NCBI RefSeq assembly: GCF_021513175.1
Contig: NZ_CP090953.1
Location: 2,414,501-2,478,500, forward strand
Length of the DNA stretch: 64,000 nt
Source: Sphingomonas sp. S2-65
GTDB taxonomy: Bacteria; Pseudomonadota; Alphaproteobacteria; Sphingomonadales; Sphingomonadaceae
Direction: 5' to 3'
The translations under genes and the position numbers were made by a program. Numbering within the stretch: the stretch's first letter is position 1; each line of letters starts with the position of its first letter. Below, one piece after another: positions 35,436 through 45,590 of the stretch. The notes under the pieces were generated by a model. The model saw nothing but the letters and a program-made list of their open reading frames with translations. It did no database searches and had not been told where the DNA came from.

Positions 35436-36170
35436 TTAGAAGCGGAAAGCAGTGCCCACATAGACCGCCTGGCTGTCGCGGCGATCGTCTTCGAGCTTGG
35501 GCAGGCGGTCACGCTCGCTCTTGTAGCGCACGCCTGCGGTCACATCGAGGTTGCGGGTCAGCGAATAGGAGCCGCCCAGGTCCATCGAATAGCTCGGCTT
35601 GTCGCCGATCAGCACCGGCGCGGCACCTTCGATCGGACGGTCGGCGGTCGCCTGGACCCGTCCCGTGACGCGCTTGCCGCTGTAGCTGAACCCAAGATTG
35701 GCACGCTCACGGCTACCGGGCTGATGGACCAGTTCGACCTTGGTGACGTCGCCCGACACGGCGAAGCGCTTCCAGCCGACCGACGCACCCAGATTATAGC
35801 CGATCGGTGCCAAGCTGACGGCAGCCGGCGCAGCCGCGGCGAATTCCTCACGCTCCAGGCGCACCGTACCGGTAGTGCGGGCACGCACCGCCACGGTCAC
35901 ACCACGGCGGGTGCCGGCGCGGACTTCGGAGGGCGTAAAGCGGAAGCCGGCTTCGGGCATGCCGCTGCGTGCGAGGATTGCAGCGAGCTTGGGATCGGCC
36001 GCAGCCGGCGTGAAGGTGCCGAGGCCGCCGCGCGGCGTGAATGCCTGACGCGGCGCAACGCGGCGGTCGACGCCGTTGCGGTCCTGCGCCTGCAAGGCGG
36101 GCGAAACGGCGGCACAAAGCGCGCAGAGCACGCCCATCCCGATCGTCGCTTTCCACCCTGGCCGTCGCAT
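35436..36170 (-). CDS. Probable outer-membrane beta-barrel protein of unknown function
   Basis: The ATG at 36170 gives 244 residues with a signal peptide (WKATIGMGVLCALCAAVSP, cleaved after LQA). The C-terminal half alternates polar and hydrophobic residues in strands such as YSMDLGGSYSLTRNLDVTAGV and ends in AVYVGTAFRF. The C-terminal phenylalanine is the usual signal for outer-membrane insertion by BAM. The N-terminal 60 residues look like a periplasmic extension. I recognise no named family. It diverges from the PilZ gene across 223 bp. Confidence 0.7.
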   Translation of the reverse strand: MRRPGWKATIGMGVLCALCAAVSPALQAQDRNGVDRRVAPRQAFTPRGGLGTFTPAAADPKLAAILARSGMPEAGFRFTPSEVRAGTRRGVTVAVRARTTGTVRLEREEFAAAAPAAVSLAPIGYNLGASVGWKRFAVSGDVTKVELVHQPGSRERANLGFSYSGKRVTGRVQATADRPIEGAAPVLIGDKPSYSMDLGGSYSLTRNLDVTAGVRYKSERDRLPKLEDDRRDSQAVYVGTAFRF

Positions 36171-36393
36171 GAAAACCCCTTTGTTGAGTCGCCCTACCAT
36201 GATCTGGGGCCGAGGTTCCACCGATGCGAGCGCTAACGCGCAATTTTCGCGCCAGTGTTGCCCGATGCCCACAGACTCGCCTCCGGACTCGTCCGAAGCG
36301 GATAATCTGGATCCTTGGTTCTGCGCGATCCTGCAGAAAGGTGCACACGTTGATCGCAATTAAATTAAAAATATAAATTAGTGATATCGTCTG
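36171..36393. promoter_or_regulatory. Divergent intergenic region with A+T-rich promoter-like segment
   Basis: 223 bp between the divergent outer-membrane and PilZ genes. Bases 36358-36393 (AATTAAATTAAAAATATAAA) are the most A+T-rich stretch I noticed in this part of the window and lie directly before the PilZ start. A promoter is likely but I cannot place its -35/-10 elements with confidence. Confidence 0.4.
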
Positions 36394-36717
36394 ATGATGG
36401 ACTCGGCAGAGACAGCAGAACAGCGTCTAGTGCGCCGACAGACTATTCGCGTTCCAGCCATGCTGGTCCGCAACCATCATGCGCTGATGCAGGTCTGCGT
36501 GATGGACATCGGCTCGCTCGGCTGCCGCTTCAGCAAGGCCGAAGGGTTGAGTATCGGCAGCTTCGTCACACTGGTGGTCGACGGCCTGCCCGATCTGGAA
36601 GCCTGGGTGGCCTGGAGCACCAGGTCGGAAGCGGGCGTGGCCTTCGCATATCGGCCGCCGCATTCGGTGATCGCCCGATTGTCCACACTGGATCTGCGAC
36701 CCACAGACCGGCACTGA
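36394..36717 (+). CDS. Single PilZ-domain protein
   Basis: This 107-residue protein is one PilZ domain. The c-di-GMP arginine motif RxxxR appears as RQTIR at residues 15-19. The second motif, normally D/NxSxxG, reads DIGSLG with glycine in place of the serine. PilZ domains sense c-di-GMP and control motility or polysaccharide production; the changed residue leaves binding uncertain. No partner gene is nearby. Confidence 0.8.
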   Translation: MMDSAETAEQRLVRRQTIRVPAMLVRNHHALMQVCVMDIGSLGCRFSKAEGLSIGSFVTLVVDGLPDLEAWVAWSTRSEAGVAFAYRPPHSVIARLSTLDLRPTDRH

Positions 36718-36846
36718 CGCCCGGTCGTGCCGGGTCATTCCCGTTGGGCGTATCACCGCGACCGGGAGCGTTCCAGGCGCCTTGCTACCGCCACAAGCGC
36801 CACTATAGATGCAGCTTGCCTTCTATCTGCCTGTAGGAATGTGTCG

Positions 36847-37281
36847 ATGAACCGCCTGTTGCGCACTGCGATCCTTGGGTCGCTCGCTCTTTCGATCACT
36901 GCGTGCGGTGGTGGCCGCGACCGTCCGAGCACCGATCTGGCCGCGTCGCGGGTTACCACGATCGGCGTGAACTCGTATCTGTGGCGCGCCACGCTCGATA
37001 CGCTGAGCTTCATGCCGCTGCTCCAGACCGATTCCAATGGCGGCGTGATCGTCACCGACTGGTATGTGAACCCGAACGTGCAGACCGAGCGGATGAAGGT
37101 GACCGTCACCGTGCTCGATCAGGATCTGCGCGCCGATGCCGTGCGCGTCGCGGCGCTGCGCGAAGTAAACCGCAACGGCCAGTGGGTCGCGGCGCCCGTC
37201 CAGGCGGCGACCGTCCAGAAGCTGGAAGACATCATCCTGACTCGTGCGCGCGACCTGCGCCGCGCCGCGCTGACCAACTAA
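36847..37281 (+). CDS. DUF3576 lipoprotein
   Basis: This 144-residue protein has a lipoprotein signal ([20 protein letters not shown], cysteine at 20). Its DUF3576 core begins [21 protein letters not shown] and continues with [16 protein letters not shown]. The family is found just before leuS throughout alphaproteobacteria. A role at the outer membrane is inferred from the lipobox and from lptE two genes downstream. leuS starts 7 nt after its stop. Confidence 0.87.
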   Translation: MNRLLRTAILGSLALSITACGGGRDRPSTDLAASRVTTIGVNSYLWRATLDTLSFMPLLQTDSNGGVIVTDWYVNPNVQTERMKVTVTVLDQDLRADAVRVAALREVNRNGQWVAAPVQAATVQKLEDIILTRARDLRRAALTN

Positions 37282-37288
37282 GCGGATC

Positions 37289-39889
37289 ATGGCGTCACGC
37301 TTCAACCCGCTCAAGGCGGACGCGGCGTGGCAGAAGGCGTGGGACGACCGCCGCACCTTCGCCGCGCGCGACGATTCGCCCAAGCCCAAGAGCTTCGTGC
37401 TCGAGATGTTCCCGTATCCGTCGGGACGCATCCATATGGGCCATGTCCGCAACTACACGATGGGCGACGTGCTGGCGCGCTATCGCCGGATGACCGGGCA
37501 TGAAGTGCTTCACCCGATGGGGTGGGACGCGTTCGGCATGCCGGCCGAAAATGCCGCGATGGAGCGCAAGGTCCATCCCGGCAGCTGGACGCGCGCGAAC
37601 ATCGCGACGATGCGGGCGCAGTTGAAGCGGCTGGGCTTCGCGCTGGACTGGACGCGCGAGATCGCCACCTGCGAGCCCGATTATTACGGGCACGAGCAGG
37701 CGCTGTTCCTCGATCTGCTCGACGCCGGCCTGGTCTATCGCAAGGAAAGCGCCGTCAATTGGGACCCGGTCGACATGACCGTGCTGGCCAACGAGCAGGT
37801 GATTGACGGGCGCGGCTGGCGCTCGGGCGCGTTGGTGGAGCGCAAGAAGCTCAGCCAATGGTTCCTCAAGATCACCCAGTTCGCCGACGAATTGCTCGAG
37901 GGCGTGCGCGGGCTCGAGCATTGGCCGGACAAGGTCAAGCTGATGCAGGAGAACTGGATCGGCAAGTCCGAGGGGCTGCAGTTCCGGTTCGCGCTTTCTT
38001 CTCCCCTTCCGCTTGCGGGAGGGGCCGGAGGGCCTGAAGCGAAGGACGATGAAGGAGCCTCCCCTCCCCTGGCCCCTCCCGCAAGCGGAAGGGGAATCGA
38101 AGAGGTCGAAGTCTTCACCACCCGGCCCGACACGATGTTCGGGTCGAGCTTCGTCGCGGTCGCCGCCGATCATCCCATCGCGCAGGCGCTGGCCGCGAAC
38201 GATCCCGAGGTGCAGGCGTTCATCGAGCGGTGCAAGCAGGGCGGCACCACCGCGGCCGAACTAGAGACGCAGGAGAAATTGGGTTGGGACACCGGGCTGC
38301 GTGCCCGGCATCCGCTTGATCCCAGCTGGGAACTGCCGGTCTACATCGCCAATTTCGTGCTGATGGATTACGGCACCGGTGCGGTGTTCGGCGTGCCCGC
38401 GCACGACCAGCGCGATTTCGAATTCGCCACCAAATATGCCCTGCCGATCCGGCGGGTGGTCTCCGAAGGCGACCAGACCGCGCCCGACTTCCACGGGACC
38501 GAGGCTTATACGGGCCCCGGTACGATCGTGAATTCGCACTTTCTCGACGGGCTCGACATCGCCGATGCCAAGCGCGCGGTCATCCGCCGCGCCGAGGAAG
38601 GCGGCTGGGGCACCGGCACCACCGTCTGGCGCCTGCGCGACTGGGGGGTTTCGCGTCAGCGTTACTGGGGCACGCCGATCCCGATCATCCATTGCGATGG
38701 CTGCGGCCCGGTAGGCGTGCCGCGCGAGCAATTGCCGGTGGTGCTGCCCGAAGATGTCAGCTTCGACGTTCCCAGCAATCCGCTCGACCGGCATCCGACC
38801 TGGAAGCAGGTCGATTGCCCCAAGTGCGGCAGCGCGGCGCGGCGCGAGACCGATACGCTCGACACGTTCGTCGATTCGTCCTGGTATTTCATCCGCTTCG
38901 CCAGCCAGCCATCGGACAAGCCGTTCGACAAGGCAGTGGCCGAGCAGTGGCTGCCGGTCGGACAGTATATCGGCGGCGTCGAACATGCGATCCTGCACCT
39001 GCTCTACGCGCGCTTCTTCACCCGCGCGCTCCAGCATATCGGCAAGATCGGCGTGGCGGAGCCGTTCGCCGGACTGTTCACCCAGGGCATGGTGACGCAC
39101 GAGACCTACAAGTCGCTGGATGGGCGCTGGCTGTCGCCCGAGGAGATCCGCAAGGACAGCGCCGGCGCGGTCGAGATCGCCAGCGGTGACGTCGTGACGC
39201 TTGGCCGCATCGAGAAGATGTCCAAGTCCAAGAAGAACACGGTCGATCCCGAACCGATCGTCGACCAATATGGCGCCGACGCGGTACGCTGGTTCATGCT
39301 GTCGGACTCGCCGCCCGAGCGCGACCTGGAATGGAGCGAGAACGGCATCGAAGGCGCGTGGCGCTTCGTCCAGCGGCTGTGGCGGCTGTTCGACGGGTTG
39401 GAAGAGGCTGAAGGCGCCGACAAGGACCTCGATCGCAGGCTCCACCGCACGATTGCCGGCGTCGCCGAGGACATCGACGCGCTGACCTTCAACAAGGCGG
39501 TGGCGAAGCTCTACGAGCTCACCAACGCCATCGAGAAGGCGCAGCCCTCCGCGTCGCGGAACACGGCGATCCGCACGCTGGCGCGCGTGGTGGCACCGAT
39601 GGCGCCGCATCTGGCCGAGCAGGCCTGGGCGGAGATGGGCGGCGACGGGCTGATCGCCGACGCGCCCTGGCCCGAGGTCGACCCTGCCCTGCTGGTGGAC
39701 GATGAGGTGACGATCGCGGTGCAGGTCAACGGCAAGCTGCGCGACACGCTGGTGATGGCCAAGGGCGCGCCCAAGGACCAGGTCGAAGCCGCGGCTTTGG
39801 CAGCCGAAAAGATCGTCCGCGCGTTGGAAGGCAAGCCTCCAAGAAAGGTGATCGTCGTGCCCGACCGTCTGGTGAACATCGTCGCATGA
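37289..39889 (+). CDS. leuS: Leucyl-tRNA synthetase with palindromic insert
   Basis: LeuRS charges tRNA-Leu. The 866-residue protein has HMGH near residue 48 (HIGH motif), the CP1 editing domain with TTRPDT and the [20 protein letters not shown] stretch, and KMSKSKKNT near residue 643. Residues ~239-269 (between LQFRFAL and [11 protein letters not shown]) are low-complexity, Pro/Gly/Ala-rich and encoded by the inverted repeat at 38003-38094. They look like an in-frame insertion at the start of the editing domain. The gene ends with a 4-nt overlap with lptE. Confidence 0.97.
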   Translation: MASRFNPLKADAAWQKAWDDRRTFAARDDSPKPKSFVLEMFPYPSGRIHMGHVRNYTMGDVLARYRRMTGHEVLHPMGWDAFGMPAENAAMERKVHPGSWTRANIATMRAQLKRLGFALDWTREIATCEPDYYGHEQALFLDLLDAGLVYRKESAVNWDPVDMTVLANEQVIDGRGWRSGALVERKKLSQWFLKITQFADELLEGVRGLEHWPDKVKLMQENWIGKSEGLQFRFALSSPLPLAGGAGGPEAKDDEGASPPLAPPASGRGIEEVEVFTTRPDTMFGSSFVAVAADHPIAQALAANDPEVQAFIERCKQGGTTAAELETQEKLGWDTGLRARHPLDPSWELPVYIANFVLMDYGTGAVFGVPAHDQRDFEFATKYALPIRRVVSEGDQTAPDFHGTEAYTGPGTIVNSHFLDGLDIADAKRAVIRRAEEGGWGTGTTVWRLRDWGVSRQRYWGTPIPIIHCDGCGPVGVPREQLPVVLPEDVSFDVPSNPLDRHPTWKQVDCPKCGSAARRETDTLDTFVDSSWYFIRFASQPSDKPFDKAVAEQWLPVGQYIGGVEHAILHLLYARFFTRALQHIGKIGVAEPFAGLFTQGMVTHETYKSLDGRWLSPEEIRKDSAGAVEIASGDVVTLGRIEKMSKSKKNTVDPEPIVDQYGADAVRWFMLSDSPPERDLEWSENGIEGAWRFVQRLWRLFDGLEEAEGADKDLDRRLHRTIAGVAEDIDALTFNKAVAKLYELTNAIEKAQPSASRNTAIRTLARVVAPMAPHLAEQAWAEMGGDGLIADAPWPEVDPALLVDDEVTIAVQVNGKLRDTLVMAKGAPKDQVEAAALAAEKIVRALEGKPPRKVIVVPDRLVNIVA
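38003..38094. repeat. REPIN-like palindrome inserted in frame in leuS
   Basis: The 24-nt arms 38003-38026 and 38071-38094 are perfect reverse complements separated by 44 nt. Each arm also folds alone: CCCCTTCCGC, TT, GCGGGAGGGG. The element is read through in frame ([11 protein letters not shown] ... LAPPASGRG). It therefore looks like a REP doublet of a different family from the intergenic copies at 1946, 23711, 49279 and 59648. Confidence 0.85.
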
Positions 39890-40383
39890 GGGGCTTGCTG
39901 CTTCTCGGCGCCGCGCTTGCGCTCAGTGGCTGCGGGCTGCGGCCGCTATATGGCGGCGGCGCTTCGGGGCCGGTGCAGACGGTGCTCGCATCGGTGCAGG
40001 TCGCGCCGATCGAGGGCCAGTCGGGCTGGCTGGTGAGCAACGCGCTGCGCGACCGGCTGAACGTCGGCCAGGAAGGTACCGCGCGCTATCGGCTGGAAGT
40101 CCGCCTGGACGATCAGATCGCCGGATTGGGCGTGCGCAGCGACGACAGCGTCGCGCGTGAGCGGCTGACGCTGCGCGCACGCTACCAGCTGGTGGATCTC
40201 AGCAACGGGACGGTGGTGCTCGACGCGACTGCGGGTTCGGACGCCGGCATCGACGTGGTCGGTTCGGAATATGCCACAATCGCCGCCGAGCGGACTGCGC
40301 TGGAGCGGCTGTCGGGGATCGTCGCCGACCAGATCGTCGCCCGCGTCGCCCGCTACGCGCACGCCGCTCCCGCAGCGCAATGA
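39886..40383 (+). CDS. lptE: LPS assembly lipoprotein LptE
   Basis: This 165-residue lipoprotein has a lipobox LSGC (cysteine at residue 16) followed by GLRPLYGG, the typical LptE start. The pattern of two strands and helices with [10 protein letters not shown] and [16 protein letters not shown] matches. LptE plugs LptD in the outer-membrane LPS translocon. It sits between leuS and holA with 4-nt overlaps on both sides, the normal alphaproteobacterial order. Confidence 0.9.
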   Translation: MRGLLLLGAALALSGCGLRPLYGGGASGPVQTVLASVQVAPIEGQSGWLVSNALRDRLNVGQEGTARYRLEVRLDDQIAGLGVRSDDSVARERLTLRARYQLVDLSNGTVVLDATAGSDAGIDVVGSEYATIAAERTALERLSGIVADQIVARVARYAHAAPAAQ

Positions 40384-41402
40384 AGGCCAATGCGGCGCAG
40401 ATCCGCGCCGCGGTCGACAAGCTAAAGCCCGAAACGCGCCTGTATCTGTTCCACGGTCCCGATGAAGCGGGCGCGGCGGAGCTTGCCGGACGCGTCGGCA
40501 AGGCTCTGGGGCCCGAGGCCGAGCGGTTCGACCTGGACATGAAGGCGCTGCGCGAACAGCCCGGGCGGCTGGCCGACGAGGCCGCGTCGCTGTCGCTGTT
40601 CGGCGGCGCGCGCTATGTGCGGGTGTCGGGGTTGGAAGAGGCCGGCGCGGAGGCCGTCACCTTGCTGCTCAAGGCCGAACAGGCCGGCAATCCGGTGGTG
40701 GCGATCGGCCCGGGGCTCAAGGCCAGCGGCAAGCTCGTGAAGCTGGTGGTCGCGGCCCAGAACGCCCTGGCGCATGCCTGCTATGTGCCCGAGGGCATGG
40801 ATGCGGCGCGGATTGCGGCCGAGCTGGCAAGGACCCACGGATTGCGGCTGACGGGCGATGTGCCGCAACGGCTGGCGGCGGCGAGCGGCGGCGACCGCGC
40901 GATACTGGCCCGGGAGATCGAAAAGCTGGCGCTGTATCTCGACGCCGAGCCCGAGCACCCGCGCGAAGCTGGCGGCGAGGCACTGGACGCGATCGGCGCC
41001 GATTTGGGTGAGGTCGAGATGTTCCACGCGATCGACGCCGTGCTGGACGGGCGCGTCGCCGAACTGGGCGGCGAGATCGGCCGGCTGGTGCAGGGCGGCG
41101 GATCGATGATCCCGCTGCTGCGTCAGCTGGCGCGTCGACTGATGGCGTTGGCCGAATTGCGCGCCGACATGGATCGCGGTCTGGCCGTCGACGAAGTGCT
41201 TGAGAAGTATAGGGTATTCTTCAAGGAAAAGGCTTCGACGGCGCGTGCCCTGCGCCGATGGAGTGCGCCGCAGCTGGTCCGGGCGATCGAACGCGTTCGG
41301 GCGGCCGAGCGCGGTGTGATGCACAGCGGCAGCGCCGGCGATGTGCTGGCCGAGGCCGAGTGCACTGCGATTGCACGCCAGGCGGCGCGCGCGCGGGGCT
41401 GA
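40380..41402 (+). CDS. holA: DNA polymerase III delta subunit
   Basis: HolA (340 residues) is part of the clamp loader that opens the beta clamp. It begins [15 protein letters not shown] and has YLFHGPDEAGAAELA at the start of the AAA-like domain I, LLLKAEQAGNPVVAIGPG, and a C-terminal domain III with LLRQLARRLMALAELR. It is convergent with parB, with 13 bp between stop codons. Confidence 0.92.
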   Translation: MKANAAQIRAAVDKLKPETRLYLFHGPDEAGAAELAGRVGKALGPEAERFDLDMKALREQPGRLADEAASLSLFGGARYVRVSGLEEAGAEAVTLLLKAEQAGNPVVAIGPGLKASGKLVKLVVAAQNALAHACYVPEGMDAARIAAELARTHGLRLTGDVPQRLAAASGGDRAILAREIEKLALYLDAEPEHPREAGGEALDAIGADLGEVEMFHAIDAVLDGRVAELGGEIGRLVQGGGSMIPLLRQLARRLMALAELRADMDRGLAVDEVLEKYRVFFKEKASTARALRRWSAPQLVRAIERVRAAERGVMHSGSAGDVLAEAECTAIARQAARARG

Positions 41403-41415
41403 GCCCGCCCCCGCC

Positions 41416-42324
41416 TTAGATCTTCTCGCCGCTCAGCCGCTGGCAGACCATGTCGAGCTGGTCGAGCGTCCCGTAGCTGACCGTAAGCGTGCCGCCCTTC
41501 TCGCCGTGCGCGATCTGGACCTTCAGCCCAAGAACATCCCCCAGCTGGCCCTCCAGCGCTGCGAGATCGGCGTCACGATTGCCCCCCTGCCCCGCGGCCC
41601 CCTTGCGGCGGGCGGCGGCGGGTTTGGCCTCACGCGCCAGCTTCTCGGTATCGCGGACCGAAAGGTTCTTGTCGGCGACCTGGCGGGCGAGCTTCGCGGG
41701 GTCCGGCGCGCCGATCAGCGCGCGCGCATGGCCCATTTCGATCGTCCCCACCAGCACCATCTGCCGGACCGAGTCGGGCAGGTCGAGCAGGCGCATGAGG
41801 TTGGAGATGTGGCTGCGCGACTTGTGGACGAGCTTGGCGAGAGCCTCCTGCGTGTGGCCGAATTCGCGGATCAGCCGCGCATAGGCCTCGGCTTCTTCGA
41901 TCGCGTTGAGGTCCTGACGCTGGATATTCTCGACAAGCGCGATTTCCATCGTGTCGGCGTCGCTGAGCTCGCGCACGATGACCGGAACTTCGTGCAGCCG
42001 CGCACGCTGCGCCGCGCGCCAGCGGCGCTCCCCCGCAACGATCTGGTAGCTATGGCCATGCGGCCGGACGACAATCGGCTGGATCAGCCCGCGCGCCTTG
42101 ATCGACTGGGCGAGATCATCGAGCGCATCCTCGTCGAAATAACGGCGCGGCTGGCCCGGGTGCGGCGCCATCGCGCTGACCGGCAGCTGGCGTACGCCGC
42201 TGGGAGTGACGGCCTCCCCATCTGCGCTGACCGGCGCTTCGGGAAGGCTGTCACCGAGAAGGGCGCTCAGTCCACGGCCGAGGCCGGGGCGAGCCTTGCG
42301 GGCGGCGGGGCTGGTATCGGTCAT
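41416..42324 (-). CDS. parB: Chromosome partitioning protein ParB
   Basis: ParB is a CTP-dependent DNA clamp that loads at parS. The 302-residue protein has an N-terminal ParA-contacting stretch (RPGLGRGLSALLGD), the CTP-binding GERRWRAA motif near residue 97, ENIQRQDLNAIEEAEAY, a helix-turn-helix around TQEALAKLVHKSRSHISNL, and a C-terminal dimerisation domain. It overlaps the parA stop by 4 nt. Three parS sites lie 0.8-3.3 kb upstream. Confidence 0.97.
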   Translation of the reverse strand: MTDTSPAARKARPGLGRGLSALLGDSLPEAPVSADGEAVTPSGVRQLPVSAMAPHPGQPRRYFDEDALDDLAQSIKARGLIQPIVVRPHGHSYQIVAGERRWRAAQRARLHEVPVIVRELSDADTMEIALVENIQRQDLNAIEEAEAYARLIREFGHTQEALAKLVHKSRSHISNLMRLLDLPDSVRQMVLVGTIEMGHARALIGAPDPAKLARQVADKNLSVRDTEKLAREAKPAAARRKGAAGQGGNRDADLAALEGQLGDVLGLKVQIAHGEKGGTLTVSYGTLDQLDMVCQRLSGEKI

Positions 42325-43103
42325 GCAGCTTTCTTGAGCTTGGGCAGGCGGTCGATCACTTCGCGGGCAAGCGCGATATAGGCTTCGGAACCAGCGCAGC
42401 GATAATCGTAGATCAGCGCGGGCACGCCGTGGCTCGGCGCTTCGGAAAGCCGGACGTTGCGCGGGATCACGGTGTCGAACACCACGCGGCCGAGCACCGC
42501 GCGGACATCGTCGGAGACCTGATCAGTGAGGCGGTTGCGCCGGTCGTACATCGTCAGTGCGACGCCGAGAATGGACAAGCCAGGGTTGAACCGGCTGCGG
42601 ATGCGCTCGACGGTGGTGAGCAGTTGGCTAAGCCCTTCCAGCGCGAAAAACTCGCATTGCAGCGGCACGAGCAAGGCATGCGCCGCGACCATGGCGTTGA
42701 TCGTGAGCAGGCCGAGTGAAGGGGGGCAGTCGATCAGCACCACGTCCCATCGGCCAGCCACATGCCGGCTGATGGCGGCATCCAGGCGATGCGTGCGGGC
42801 GTCGAATTCGATCAGTTCGATCTCGGCCCCCGAGAGGTCCTGAGTCGCCGGCACGATATCGAGACGAGGAACCTTGGTGGGCATCGCGACGTCTTCCAGG
42901 TTCGTCTCGGTCAGAAGCAAGTCGTAGGTCGAATGCTCGCGCTCATTGCGACCGATGCCAAGTCCCGTCGACGCGTTACCCTGCGGATCCAGATCGATGA
43001 GCAGGACGCGCTGGCCCGTCGCCGCGAGCGCCGTCCCCACGTTGATCGCGGTAGTCGTCTTGCCGACGCCACCTTTTTGATTGGCGATTGCGATGCAGAT
43101 CAT
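42321..43103 (-). CDS. parA: Chromosome partitioning ATPase ParA
   Basis: The 260-residue protein has a deviant Walker A KGGVGKT at residues 10-16, an ADP/ATP-sandwich aspartate in LIDLDPQGNASTGLG and Walker B VVLIDCPPSLGLLT. ParA forms the nucleoid-bound gradient that pulls ParB-parS complexes apart. The ATG at 43103 overlaps the rsmG stop by 4 nt; a longer upstream frame to 43262 is inside rsmG and is rejected. Confidence 0.97.
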   Translation of the reverse strand: MICIAIANQKGGVGKTTTAINVGTALAATGQRVLLIDLDPQGNASTGLGIGRNEREHSTYDLLLTETNLEDVAMPTKVPRLDIVPATQDLSGAEIELIEFDARTHRLDAAISRHVAGRWDVVLIDCPPSLGLLTINAMVAAHALLVPLQCEFFALEGLSQLLTTVERIRSRFNPGLSILGVALTMYDRRNRLTDQVSDDVRAVLGRVVFDTVIPRNVRLSEAPSHGVPALIYDYRCAGSEAYIALAREVIDRLPKLKKAA

Positions 43104-43720
43104 TTCGGGCGTACCCCATTGGCAACCACGATGCCGGACTCCGGCTGGGTCATGCTCGGTTCCACGTGGAACGAACCTTGCCATGTTCGGCGGGCTGCTG
43201 CCACCTCTGATTGCGCGTTGCGCCCCTTGGGTAGTACCCAGATCGTCGACGAGTTCGCACAATGGTAGGCAGCGCCGAGGAGGGAGGAGAGTTCTGCAAC
43301 CGCACGCGCGGAGACGACCGCCACGGGGTCGGAGGCGTGGTAACTTTCAACCTTGCCCTGCACTACGACCACATTGCGCAACTCCAACTCGGCAGCAGTG
43401 TCACGCAGGAATTCGACGCGCTTGGCGCGAGGTTCGACGAGCACTACCGGACGATCGAGCAAAGCCGCAGCGACAATACCCGGAAGCCCGGCGCCGCTGC
43501 CGACGTCGAGCCACACTCCCGGGGGGGCATCTTCAGTCAATGGGATCAACTGCGCGGAGTCCAGCAGGTGCCGCGTCCAAATTTCGGGAATGGTCGACGC
43601 GGATATCAGGTTCTGCTTGGACGACTCGCGGCGAAGGATTTCAGCGTAACGAGAGACAATCGTTCCACGTGGAACGCCAAACGTATCCGAGATCCAGGCT
43701 CGAGCTTCTTCCTCGGTCAT
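43100..43720 (-). CDS. rsmG: 16S rRNA (guanine-527-N7)-methyltransferase
   Basis: The 206-residue protein has the SAM site [11 protein letters not shown] (residues 71-81), the [21 protein letters not shown]-terminal helix region and [15 protein letters not shown]. It methylates G527 of 16S rRNA. It is coupled to mnmG and parA by 4-nt overlaps. Two parS palindromes lie within its codons, at residues 15-20 and near residue 185. Confidence 0.94.
   Translation of the reverse strand: MTEEEARAWISDTFGVPRGTIVSRYAEILRRESSKQNLISASTIPEIWTRHLLDSAQLIPLTEDAPPGVWLDVGSGAGLPGIVAAALLDRPVVLVEPRAKRVEFLRDTAAELELRNVVVVQGKVESYHASDPVAVVSARAVAELSSLLGAAYHCANSSTIWVLPKGRNAQSEVAAARRTWQGSFHVEPSMTQPESGIVVANGVRPK
43158..43173. 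other. parS site 1 (inside rsmG 3' part)
   Basis: GGTTCCACGTGGAACG contains the perfect 14-bp palindrome GTTCCACGTGGAAC (43159-43172), which matches the ParB-binding consensus TGTTCCACGTGGAACA at 14 of 16 positions. It lies about 9.3 kb left of the origin and encodes FHVEP of RsmG. Confidence 0.88.
43661..43676. other. parS site 2 (inside rsmG 5' part)
   Basis: CGTTCCACGTGGAACG holds the same 14-bp palindrome (43662-43675) and encodes GVPRGT at residues 15-20 of RsmG. Confidence 0.88.
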
Positions 43721-45552
43721 GCCGCGTGCTTCCGGCTGTACAGGAGGATGGCGGACAATGCGGCGGGTGTGACGCCGCGAATGCGAGCGGCAGCGCCGAG
43801 CGTCTCAGGTCTGGCCGCACTGAGGCGTTCGATCATCTCGTTGGAGAGGCCCGGTATACCCGCGTAAGCCAAAGAGCTCGGGAGGCGTATCGCGTCGTTC
43901 GAACGTACATGCGCCACCTCTGCTTCCTGGCGTTCGAGATAAGGAGCATAGCGAGCGTCTTCCACGAACTCATCGAGCAGATCGCGATCGGCGGAACTGC
44001 CCAGCTCCGACGCGACGTGGTTCAACATCACCGTGGGGAAACGCAGCCACTCCTTTGCCGAGCGCTTAACGCCGTCCTGCGACACGTCGGCGCCACGCAA
44101 GCGCAGCTGTGTGGCGCTGAGCGTTTCCGCAAACTGATCCTCTAGCGCAGTGCGCTGGAGAGTACGATGATCATACCGTCGGCGGCGTTCGGCACCCAGC
44201 AACCCCAACGTGGCTCCGACAGGGTTCAGCCGGGTCTCGGCATTGTCCGTACGAAGCCGCAGTCGGAACTCGGCGCGGGCGGTGAGCATCCGATAGGGTT
44301 CCGTGACACCTTGCAACACCAGGTCGTCGATCATCACGCCGAGATAGCTGGTAGCGCGATCCAGCAACAGCGGGGCTTCACTGCACGCATGGGCGGCGGC
44401 GTTGCTGCCAGCGACAAGCCCCTGTCCCGCTGCTTCTTCATAGCCGGTGGTTCCATTGATCTGACCGGCAAAGAACAATCCGGGGATCGCAGACAGCCCA
44501 AGCCCGGCGCCAAGGGCGCGAGGGTCGATATAATCATATTCGACAGCGTAGCCGGGCGTGACGATGGTCGCGCGCTCGAGGCCCGCAATCGAACGCACCA
44601 TCGCGACTTGCACGTCGACCGGCAAGGATGTCGACATCCCGTTGGGGTAAATGAGCGAGGTATCCAGCCCCTCCGGCTCCAGGAAAATCTGGTGGCCATC
44701 CCTGTCGCCGAAGCGGTGGATCTTGTCTTCGATCGAGGGACAATAACGCGGCCCCTGCCCATCGATCGCACCGCTGAACAGCGGCGACCGGTCGAGGCCG
44801 CCGCGGATGACCGCGTGGGTCTCGGCGTTCGTGCGGGTGACGCCGCAATGCAGCTGAGGCAACACGCGCCGGCCCAATGGCGACATGGTCCACCCTTCCC
44901 GCTCGGACGGCTGGGTAGCGGTGCGAGCCCAGTCGATCGTCCGACCGTCTAGGCGCGGTGGGGTGCCGGTCTTCAGCCTTCCCATCGGGAGGTCGAGCGC
45001 GCGTAGCTGTTCCGCGAGCCGAGTGGCAGCCGCTTCGTCGATGCGCCCGCCGGCCAGCCGCTCTTCTCCGCGGAAGATCCGGCCGCCAAGAAATGTGCCC
45101 GTTGCCAATACCACCGCGGGTGCGGCCAGGATGCTCCCGTCCGCCAGCACCACGCCGGCGAGGCGCTCACCGTCGAAGTGCAAGGCCGAAGCCTCGCCTT
45201 GTATCAACTTCACGCCAGGCTGACGGGCGAGCATGCCCTGGATGGCGGCGGCATAACGGGTCCGATCGGCCTGCACCCGCGGACCCTGGACGGCGGTGCC
45301 CTTGCTCCGGTTCAGCATGCGATAGTGGATTCCCGCCGCATCGGCAGCGCGGGCAATCAGCCCGTCCAGCGCATCGACTTCGCGCACCAGATGCCCCTTG
45401 CCGAGCCCACCAATTGCCGGGTTGCACGACATCGCGCCGACCTTGGTAAGATCGAAGCTGAGCAACGCCGTGTGCGCGCCGCGTCGCGCAGACGCGGCAG
45501 CGGCCTCGGTGCCGGCATGGCCCCCGCCGATCACGATCACGTCGAATTGCAT
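43717..45552 (-). CDS. mnmG: tRNA uridine 5-carboxymethylaminomethyl modification enzyme MnmG (GidA)
   Basis: MnmG, with MnmE, installs cmnm5 on U34 of several tRNAs. The 611-residue flavoprotein starts [18 protein letters not shown] (FAD site near residues 9-14). [32 protein letters not shown] and NGMSTSLP are family blocks. The C-terminal helical domain ends [16 protein letters not shown]. It lies between mnmE (with a parS site in the 57-bp gap) and rsmG. Confidence 0.97.
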   Translation of the reverse strand: MQFDVIVIGGGHAGTEAAAASARRGAHTALLSFDLTKVGAMSCNPAIGGLGKGHLVREVDALDGLIARAADAAGIHYRMLNRSKGTAVQGPRVQADRTRYAAAIQGMLARQPGVKLIQGEASALHFDGERLAGVVLADGSILAAPAVVLATGTFLGGRIFRGEERLAGGRIDEAAATRLAEQLRALDLPMGRLKTGTPPRLDGRTIDWARTATQPSEREGWTMSPLGRRVLPQLHCGVTRTNAETHAVIRGGLDRSPLFSGAIDGQGPRYCPSIEDKIHRFGDRDGHQIFLEPEGLDTSLIYPNGMSTSLPVDVQVAMVRSIAGLERATIVTPGYAVEYDYIDPRALGAGLGLSAIPGLFFAGQINGTTGYEEAAGQGLVAGSNAAAHACSEAPLLLDRATSYLGVMIDDLVLQGVTEPYRMLTARAEFRLRLRTDNAETRLNPVGATLGLLGAERRRRYDHRTLQRTALEDQFAETLSATQLRLRGADVSQDGVKRSAKEWLRFPTVMLNHVASELGSSADRDLLDEFVEDARYAPYLERQEAEVAHVRSNDAIRLPSSLAYAGIPGLSNEMIERLSAARPETLGAAARIRGVTPAALSAILLYSRKHAA

Positions 45553-45590
45553 TGGTGCCCACTACGCCAATCGGCGGGAATCGTCAAAAC

